Below the pieces are notes generated by a model. It searched no databases. It was not told the DNA's origin and worked only from the letters and a program-made list of their open reading frames with translations. From an uncultured Collinsella sp. (GTDB lineage: Bacteria > Actinomycetota > Coriobacteriia > Coriobacteriales > Coriobacteriaceae), in assembly GCA_959606065.1 (NCBI GenBank), contig CAUHHV010000037.1, forward strand, positions 1 through 12,021: a DNA stretch of 12,021 nt. Reading direction: 5' to 3'. Below are positions 7,403-12,021 of this stretch, piece after piece (position 1 is the stretch's first letter; each line of letters starts with the position of its first letter). The position numbers and the translations under genes are program-made.

Positions 7403-7431
7403 TTGACTTTAGGTAACTAAAGTTTCATACT
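7403..7431 (+). promoter_or_regulatory. Promoter for the cstA leader transcript
   Basis: TTGACT (7403-7408) and CATACT (7426-7431) are 17 bases apart, a good fit to a housekeeping promoter with a near-consensus -35. An AT-rich stretch lies just upstream. Transcription should begin near 7438, giving a leader of about 235 bases before the cstA ATG. No better promoter is visible between here and cstA. Confidence 0.7.
7406..7423. promoter_or_regulatory. 18-bp palindromic operator over the cstA promoter
   Basis: ACTTTAG (7406-7412) and CTAAAGT (7417-7423) are perfect 7-bp inverted arms separated by GTAA. The site overlaps the end of the -35 and most of the spacer, where a bound dimer would block RNA polymerase. 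The TTTAGGTAACTAAA core recalls sites of metal-dependent DtxR/MntR-type repressors, but it does not match a consensus I can quote exactly, so the regulator is unknown. That it is an operator is likely; its identity is inference. Confidence 0.6.
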
Positions 7432-7503
7432 CCTTTTTCAACCACTGGGGGATGTGAACACGCACGGATCGTTCGCATCATGATTGAAGAGGATTTTTTA
7501 GAC

Positions 7504-7548
7504 ATGTTCACGCATCAGCTAAACATTATCAGCGTAGTAATTATCTGA
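7504..7548 (+). CDS. Candidate Ile/Val-rich leader peptide upstream of cstA (14 aa)
   Basis: The frame encodes MFTHQLNIISVVII and a TGA stop. GAAGAGGA (7486-7493) lies 10 bases before the ATG and is a good ribosome site. The ORF sits about 65 bases inside the predicted transcript, after a promoter and before competing stems and a strong terminator, the layout of transcription-attenuation leaders. Four Ile and two Val codons fall in the last seven positions, as in branched-chain amino acid leaders, while the gene downstream is a CstA-type transporter. An in-frame ATG at 7480 would give 22 residues but lacks a well-spaced ribosome site. No homology can be claimed for so short a peptide. It could be a chance ORF; position and ribosome site argue against that. 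Confidence 0.5.
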   Translation: MFTHQLNIISVVII

Positions 7549-7550
7549 TG

Positions 7551-7591
7551 CGGGTTAGCACATACAGCTAGCCCGTACGATAACGGGCGGC
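7551..7591 (+). promoter_or_regulatory. Competing stems between the leader ORF and terminator
   Basis: Arm 1 (7551-7559, two bases after the leader stop) pairs with arm 2 (7567-7575) over 9 bp including one G-U. The end of arm 2 (GCCCGT, 7571-7576) pairs instead with ACGGGC (7583-7588) in a perfect 6-bp stem, so the two folds exclude each other. GGCGGC (7586-7591) could also pair with GCCGTC (7606-7611) in the left arm of the terminator, with one G-U, a weak possible antiterminator. Alternative pairing is seen in the sequence; which fold favours read-through is not settled by inspection. Confidence 0.45.
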
Positions 7592-7599
7592 TGATGAAG

Positions 7600-7638
7600 A
7601 TGAGGGCCGTCGAGCGCAACCGACGGCCCTCATTTTTT
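7600..7638 (+). terminator. Strong terminator 35 bases upstream of cstA
   Basis: A perfect 13-bp stem (7600-7612 with 7621-7633) with an 8-base loop leads into a run of six T (7633-7638). Nothing but the 14-codon leader ORF lies between the upstream promoter and this signal, and cstA begins 35 bases later with no visible promoter in between. Its likely role is to gate transcription into cstA, not to end a gene. If a promoter is hidden in the short gap, it would instead simply end a small leader transcript. Confidence 0.88.
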
Positions 7639-7673
7639 ATGTCTAGGAAGTTCTTTTTAGAGGAGGAAATGTA

Positions 7674-9563
7674 ATGAACGGAGTTTTGCTCATGGTTGTG
7701 GCCGCGGCGGTGCTCGCCTGTGGCTATCTGGGCTACGGCCGCTGGCTGGCCAACAAGTGGGGCGTTGACAAAGAGGCCCTCACGCCGGCCAAGCGCATGA
7801 AGGACGGCAAGAGCTTCTCGCCCGTCTCCGCCTTTACCGCGTTCTCGCACCAGTTCAGCTCGATCTGCGGTGCTGGCCCTGTCACGGGTACGATCGTCGC
7901 CATGGCCTTTGGCTGGCTGCCCGTCGTGCTCTGGGTCCTCGTCGGCGGCATCTTCTTTGGCGCCGTCCACGACTTTGGTGCTCTGTACGCTTCGATGAAG
8001 AACAACGGCAAGTCGCTCGCTCAGCTCATCGAGAAGTACATCGGCAAGACCGGCCGTCGCCTGTTCCTGCTGTTCTGCTGGCTGTTCTGCATCATCGTCA
8101 TCGCCGCCTTCACCGACATGGTCTGCAAGACGTTCATGTTCACCCCGGCCGTTGACGCTTCTGGTGCTGCTACCGGTGCCATCGACTTCACCAAGTCCTA
8201 TGCCGCCGGCTGCGCTGGTACCATCTCCATCCTGTTCACCTTCGTCGCTATCGCCTTTGGTTGGGCCCAGAAGAAGTTCAACCTCACCGGTGCTACCGAG
8301 TTCGTCACCGGCGTGGTCCTCATGGTTCTCATGTTTGCCGTCGGTATGCAGTTCCCGGTCTACCTGGATAAGTTCCAGTGGTTCGCCGTCGTCATGGTCT
8401 ACCTGGTCTTCGCTGGCGCTATGCCCATCCAGATGCTCAAGACCCCGCGTGACTACCTCACTTCCATCATGATGATCGTCATGATCGTTTGCGCTGTCCT
8501 CGGCATCGTCGTCCTGGGCGTCAACGGCCAGGCCACCATCACCGCTCCGGTCTTCACCGGCTTCTCCAGCGCTTCTGGCATGATGTTCCCGGTCCTGTTT
8601 GTTTCCGTTGCCTGCGGTGCCCTCTCCGGCTTCCACAGCCTCGTTTCTTCTGGTACCTCCTCCAAGCAGGTCGAGAAGGAGCAGGACGCCGTCAAGGTCG
8701 GTTATGGCGCCATGATCGTCGAGTCCTTCGTCGGCATCCTTGCCATCATCGTTGCCGGCATCATGTTCTCCGACATGAACACCGCCGGTACCGGCGCCCT
8801 CAACGCCGGTGTCGCTTCCACCCCGTTCCAGATCTTCGCCGCTGGTATCTCCCGCGGTATGCAGGCCTTCGGTGTTGACGGTACGCTCGCTACCGTCTTC
8901 ATGACGATGAACGTTTCCGCTCTGGCCCTGACCTCGCTCGACGCCGTCGCCCGCATCGCCCGCACCTCGTTCTCCGAGTTCTTTGCCCAGACCAACGACG
9001 CCCTGGCCATCGAGTCCAAGGCCGGCTACATGAAGGTTCTCGGCAACCCCTGGTTCGCCACGGTCGTCACCCTGCTTCCCGGTCTCGCCCTCGCCTTTGG
9101 CGGCTATGCCAACATCTGGCCGCTCTTTGGTGCTTCCAACCAGCTGCTCGGCGGCATGACCATGATCACCCTCGCCGTGTTCTGCAAGTGCACCGGCCGC
9201 AAGGGCTGGATGCTCTACGTGCCCGTCGCCTTCCTGCTCTGCTGCACCTTCACCTCGCTGGTCCAGAGCGCCATGGGCTGCATGACCGCTGTCCAGGCTT
9301 ACGGCTTCTTCGGCACCATCCCGGCTACCGCCACCACGGCCGCCGTCTCCGTCGCCGCCACCAAGGGCTTGCAGCTCGTTTTCGCCGTCCTGCTGATGGT
9401 CCTGGGCCTCATCGTCGCCGTCAACTGCCTCAAGGAGTTCTTCGGCAAGGAGGCCGGCTCCATGCCCGACGAGGAGCCCGAGTGGTCCGAGATGGGCAAG
9501 GCCGAGTACGGTCGCGCCACTGCCGCTGAAGCTCCTGCCGACGCCGAGGCCGCCAAGGCTTAG
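7674..9563 (+). CDS. cstA: CstA family carbon-starvation transporter (peptide/pyruvate type)
   Basis: CstA proteins are inner-membrane carriers, reported in enterobacteria to import peptides and pyruvate during carbon limitation. Family marks seen are HQFSSICGAGPVTG (59-72), FGAVHDFGALYASMK (95-109), SGFHSLVSSGTSSKQ (318-332) and IWPLFGASNQLLGG (481-494). Many hydrophobic segments are visible, for example residues 3-20, 80-98, 130-148, 184-197, 211-224, 236-250, 263-283, 346-365 and 566-583. At 629 residues it is shorter than the roughly 700-residue E. coli protein and ends in an acidic, Ala-rich tail (about 592-629). AGGAGG (7661-7666) lies 7 bases before the ATG. Ile, Val, Ser and Thr codons end almost always in C, unlike neighbouring genes, which suggests strong expression. 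The exact substrate cannot be read from sequence. Confidence 0.95.
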   Translation: MNGVLLMVVAAAVLACGYLGYGRWLANKWGVDKEALTPAKRMKDGKSFSPVSAFTAFSHQFSSICGAGPVTGTIVAMAFGWLPVVLWVLVGGIFFGAVHDFGALYASMKNNGKSLAQLIEKYIGKTGRRLFLLFCWLFCIIVIAAFTDMVCKTFMFTPAVDASGAATGAIDFTKSYAAGCAGTISILFTFVAIAFGWAQKKFNLTGATEFVTGVVLMVLMFAVGMQFPVYLDKFQWFAVVMVYLVFAGAMPIQMLKTPRDYLTSIMMIVMIVCAVLGIVVLGVNGQATITAPVFTGFSSASGMMFPVLFVSVACGALSGFHSLVSSGTSSKQVEKEQDAVKVGYGAMIVESFVGILAIIVAGIMFSDMNTAGTGALNAGVASTPFQIFAAGISRGMQAFGVDGTLATVFMTMNVSALALTSLDAVARIARTSFSEFFAQTNDALAIESKAGYMKVLGNPWFATVVTLLPGLALAFGGYANIWPLFGASNQLLGGMTMITLAVFCKCTGRKGWMLYVPVAFLLCCTFTSLVQSAMGCMTAVQAYGFFGTIPATATTAAVSVAATKGLQLVFAVLLMVLGLIVAVNCLKEFFGKEAGSMPDEEPEWSEMGKAEYGRATAAEAPADAEAAKA

Positions 9564-9605
9564 TCGACCTGACGAGTTGAACGTCACATCTATATGACTC
9601 GGAAA

Positions 9606-9642
9606 GACCGGGTCCGCGACTTCGCGGGCTCGGTCCTTTTTT
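9606..9642 (+). terminator. Rho-independent terminator after cstA
   Basis: A 13-bp stem (9606-9618 with 9623-9635, two G-U pairs) closes on a 4-base loop and is followed by C and six T (9637-9642). It lies 42 bases after the cstA stop and separates cstA from the next gene, so each is its own transcription unit. Confidence 0.92.
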
Positions 9643-9683
9643 CATGCAAAGGCAGGTGACGCTCGAGTGTTCTCGCAGATGTT

Positions 9684-9713
9684 TTGCGTGGATAAGGGCG
9701 CGCGTTGTACCAT
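9684..9713 (+). promoter_or_regulatory. Weak candidate promoter of the Toprim gene
   Basis: TTGCGT (9684-9689) and TACCAT (9708-9713) are 18 bases apart; the -10 matches four of six bases and the -35 only the TTG. A promoter is needed here because a strong terminator ends the cstA unit just upstream. Other A/T-rich hexamers nearby (for example 9721-9726) could serve instead but have no -35. Transcription would begin near 9720. Confidence 0.3.
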
Positions 9714-9736
9714 ATAGACGTATATGTGTACATATG
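9711..9736. promoter_or_regulatory. Overlapping CATATA/TATATG palindromes in the Toprim gene 5' region
   Basis: CATATA (9711-9716) faces TATATG (9721-9726) across GACG. The second arm also takes part in a further inverted repeat, ATATGT (9722-9727) facing ACATAT (9730-9735). Three alternating half-sites in 26 bases at the start of transcription look like a cooperative operator. The following protein has a winged-helix-like N-terminus, so self-regulation is possible but inferred. Alternating purine-pyrimidine A/T sequence also makes such repeats by chance. Confidence 0.4.
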
Positions 9737-9747
9737 AAAGGGGCCCC

Positions 9748-11928
9748 GTGGCCAAGACGGTATATTCCGATAACCAAAATAATGTCGATGCCCTGGCTGA
9801 ACGTCTGAGCAGCCAGACGTCGCTTTCTGCCGAGCGTGCCAAGCTGGTTGCCTACGACCTGCTCTGCCGCAAGGCGCTCAAGATTAAGTCGAGTGCGCTG
9901 TCGCAGATTTTCCGCTCCGTCGATAAAGAGTGCGACACCAAGGCGATGCGCGATGAGCTTATCGCGGCAAAGATCGTGACCAAGATCGAGGGTAGCGGCA
10001 TTAACGGGCGCCCGGCGTTCTATACCATCAATGCCGAGATCCGCGATGTCCAGGAGCAGCCTGCCGAGTCCGTCGAGGATTTTGTCGTCGAGGATTCCGC
10101 TGACGTGCCTGCTGTGGAAGAAGCTGCTCCGCGTGAGCATGTCGATACCGATGAGTTGCTCGATGAGAACGTCGTGCGTGCCTTTACGGCCAAGGCAGGA
10201 CGCGGCGGTTTTGGCGGGGGTGGCAAGCGCGATGCGCAGCGCCGCGCCCAGCAGGAGCGCTTCCGTCGCGCCGTTGCTCAAAAGGGCGAGACGGATGCCG
10301 AGGCTGTCGAGGAAAAGTCCGTCGGGATGCAGGAGCCGACTCGCACTCAAGAGCATGCTGAGATCCAGGGGCCCAAGCGTCGCCGCGGTGCCCACTTTAA
10401 GGTCGAGCAGCGAGGTATTGCATGCGAGGTCCAGGATTCCGTCGAGGCTGCTGACACGTCCGATGAACCGGTCAAGAAGGCTCCGGGTTCATGCCGTCCC
10501 GGACGTGGTTTTGCGGGGCGCGCGTATCCCGTAAGGCATCAGGAGAAGAGCGAGCCGGCTTCGACCACTCAGGACGAGAAGGCCGAGAAGGCCGTTGAGC
10601 CGGCGGCTCGCGAACAGAAGCCTGCTGAGCCGCAGCTTGAGGTTGATGCCGAGGCCAAGGGCCAGCAGCCTACTGATGAGCAGGCGGAGCAGGGCACGTC
10701 GAGCAAGCCTCGCCGCCGTCGCCATCGTGGGGGCCGCAGTTCCCATGCCGAGACTGCAGCCGAGAAGACCATGCCACAGGACGAGGATGCGAAGGTCGAG
10801 GTTTCTTCGGGGCAGCCTAAGCGCCAGCCGGCGAAGGAGAGCAAGTCCGATCGTCCGCAGAAGCAGGCGCCTATGCCGAAGCGCGAGCGCAATTCCCAAG
10901 GCGATTCTAAGCGCAAGTCTCAGAAGAAGCCGGAGTCTGCCGCAGCAGATACTGCTGCCCAGCAGCCCAAGTCGGCAGTCCACGGCGAGGTCTCGGCGTT
11001 TGCCCTTGCCCGCGTTTTAGGCAGGCAGCTGCTCAAAGTTGTCCCTACGCCTATGGCGCTCTCTAAGATCAAGGAGCAGCAGACACAGATCGTAAAGGTC
11101 GAGGGCAAGGACGGCAAAAAGGCTCCGCAACGCACTCAGCACAACGAGATGTCCAACCGCAAGATTGCCGAGGAAATCGCAATCATCCAGGCTTGGATCG
11201 AGCAGAACCGAGGTGCCGGTACGCCGGTTGCCTCGCGCCGCCAGCGTGCCTACCAGATCTTTAACGACGAGAAGGCTTTTGACGGCAAGCACGGTGAGCG
11301 CCTGATCAGACGTATGACCGAAAAGGGCATCAGCATGCAGGCGATCAAGGTCGCCCCCAATCGCCCCGTGCACTTTACGGGCTTCTTTACGCTGGGTGCC
11401 GACAAGCCGTTCATTATGGTCGAGAACCTGGATACCTATGACGAGATCGTCAAGCTCCTGCGCGGACGCAAACATGCCAAGCTCTTTGGTACCAAGGTGG
11501 GCGGCGTGATTTTTGGCGGCGGCTGCAAGGCGAGCGTCTCGCACGCACTGGATGATTATCTGGCCGAGATTGGCTATCGCTTTAACTACGTCTACTACGT
11601 GGGCGATATCGATCGCGAGGGCGCGCGCATCGTCGAACAGGCTCGCAATGCCAATGTGGTTGAGATTCGCCTGCATGCCGGCATGTACCGCGCCATGCTC
11701 GCCGAGCATAAGCGTCGCGTGAAGGCCGGCGGCGAGTGCGAGCCCGCGGCTGCCAACCAGGGCGTGCCGCAGAACCTGGCAGCGACGATCAAGGATCTGC
11801 CCATGGTTACGCGCGTGCAGTTCCGCAACGTGCTACGTGAAGGCGGGCGCATTCCGCAGGAGATCCTGATGACCGCAGACTATCGGGATGGCGACTCGGG
11901 AAGCTTCGACCGCATGCTGAACAACTAG
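9748..11928 (+). CDS. Toprim-domain protein resembling JetD C-terminus (DUF2220), with long charged linker
   Basis: I recognise no named gene. Residues about 12-95 of 726 look like a winged-helix domain ending in GRPAFYTIN. Residues about 100-412 are low-complexity, rich in Glu, Lys, Arg, Gln and Ala, with RGGFGGGG (152-159) and an Arg cluster PRRRRHRGGR (321-330); probably disordered and nucleic-acid binding. The C-terminal third is well ordered. FIMVENLDTYDEI near 555-567 gives the Toprim glutamate (Glu559), FGGG near 589-592 follows, and YYVGDIDREG near 616-625 gives the DxD pair (Asp620, Asp622). This E/GGG/DxDxxG order matches the Toprim of JetD, the Wadjet nuclease, as I know it. No jetABC genes are adjacent. 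GTG 9748 is chosen for AAGGGG (9738-9743) upstream; ATG 9724 would add eight residues and be nearly leaderless. It could be a nuclease, an RNase M5/primase-like factor or a housekeeping protein. Confidence 0.75.
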   Translation: MAKTVYSDNQNNVDALAERLSSQTSLSAERAKLVAYDLLCRKALKIKSSALSQIFRSVDKECDTKAMRDELIAAKIVTKIEGSGINGRPAFYTINAEIRDVQEQPAESVEDFVVEDSADVPAVEEAAPREHVDTDELLDENVVRAFTAKAGRGGFGGGGKRDAQRRAQQERFRRAVAQKGETDAEAVEEKSVGMQEPTRTQEHAEIQGPKRRRGAHFKVEQRGIACEVQDSVEAADTSDEPVKKAPGSCRPGRGFAGRAYPVRHQEKSEPASTTQDEKAEKAVEPAAREQKPAEPQLEVDAEAKGQQPTDEQAEQGTSSKPRRRRHRGGRSSHAETAAEKTMPQDEDAKVEVSSGQPKRQPAKESKSDRPQKQAPMPKRERNSQGDSKRKSQKKPESAAADTAAQQPKSAVHGEVSAFALARVLGRQLLKVVPTPMALSKIKEQQTQIVKVEGKDGKKAPQRTQHNEMSNRKIAEEIAIIQAWIEQNRGAGTPVASRRQRAYQIFNDEKAFDGKHGERLIRRMTEKGISMQAIKVAPNRPVHFTGFFTLGADKPFIMVENLDTYDEIVKLLRGRKHAKLFGTKVGGVIFGGGCKASVSHALDDYLAEIGYRFNYVYYVGDIDREGARIVEQARNANVVEIRLHAGMYRAMLAEHKRRVKAGGECEPAAANQGVPQNLAATIKDLPMVTRVQFRNVLREGGRIPQEILMTADYRDGDSGSFDRMLNN

Positions 11929-11964
11929 ATTCCGCCGGCTCCGGGAGAGCGGGGACACCGGCTT

Positions 11965-12021
11965 AGGTTTCCTGCTCTACAGTCCTGCTCACGACGGAGG
12001 CCACATTAAGTGGCCTCCTGT
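11965..12021. repeat. Second copy of the gene-end element core, cut by window end
   Basis: Bases 11965-12018 match 7035-7088 at 50 of 54 positions. The hairpin is kept: GGAGGCCAC (11996-12004) pairs with GTGGCCTCC (12010-12018) around ATTAA. Its second base pair is G-C where copy 1 has A-T, so both sides changed together. The core starts 36 bases after the Toprim gene stop, close to the 39 bases in copy 1, and in the same orientation. It may also act as terminator for that gene. The right arm, if present, lies beyond the window. Confidence 0.85.

Noticed and set aside
7246..7416. 56-codon plus-strand frame before the cstA promoter
   Set aside because: No ribosome site, it spans two hairpins and ends inside the promoter palindrome, and its composition is not protein-like.
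7143..7673. tRNA, T-box or known riboswitch before cstA
   Set aside because: I found no tRNA cloverleaf, no T-box motif and no riboswitch core I can name; the structure seen is better described as leader ORF plus competing stems plus terminator.
7515..9587. 690-codon open frame on the minus strand, Gly/Asp/His/Glu-rich
   Set aside because: It is the exact antisense of cstA. The C-ending codons of cstA produce stop-free, compositionally odd minus-strand frames. The product has no fold-like character and cstA is unmistakable.
9748..11928. A complete Wadjet (JetABCD) defence system
   Set aside because: Only a JetD-like Toprim is present; no condensin-like JetA, JetB or JetC gene is in the window and the gene upstream is an unrelated transporter with its own terminator.

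Overview
The window (about 60% GC) is bacterial chromosomal DNA and most resembles a gut Coriobacteriia genome, probably Collinsella or a close relative. This is inferred from protein character, codon use and the fused TsaB-RimI-TsaD gene; no database search was possible. All genes I can support are on the + strand.

Positions 1-6995 hold a terminator of the preceding unit, a promoter, and one tightly packed operon: acpS (holo-ACP synthase), nnr (NAD(P)HX epimerase/dehydratase), alr (alanine racemase), a family 4 iron-sulfur uracil-DNA glycosylase, tsaE, and one 794-residue protein joining TsaB, a RimI-like acetyltransferase and TsaD. Spacings run from +12 to -14 bases. The operon links lipid and peptidoglycan precursor supply, nicotinamide repair, uracil repair and the t6A37 tRNA modification. 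TsaE and the fusion together supply three of the four Tsa functions; TsaC/Sua5 is not here.

Positions 6996-7673 are noncoding but densely structured. A 135-bp element begins 12 bases after tsaD. It has perfect 33-bp inverted arms around a conserved core that contains its own hairpin. Next come further hairpins, an AT-rich stretch, a promoter with an 18-bp palindrome over its -35 and spacer, a 14-codon Ile/Val-rich leader ORF, competing stems and a strong terminator 35 bases before cstA. This looks like conditional termination upstream of cstA.

Positions 7674-9642 hold cstA (629 aa, CstA-family transporter, strongly biased to C-ending codons) and its terminator. Positions 9643-12021 hold a promoter region with overlapping palindromes, then a 726-residue protein with a winged-helix-like N-terminus, a roughly 310-residue charged low-complexity linker and a C-terminal Toprim domain resembling JetD of the Wadjet system. 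No jetA, jetB or jetC gene accompanies it. Just after its stop lies a second copy of the conserved core seen after tsaD, cut by the window end. A paired base change between the two copies preserves the inner hairpin.

The best candidates for something undescribed are the orphan JetD-like Toprim protein, the leader/terminator arrangement before cstA, and the gene-end palindromic element.
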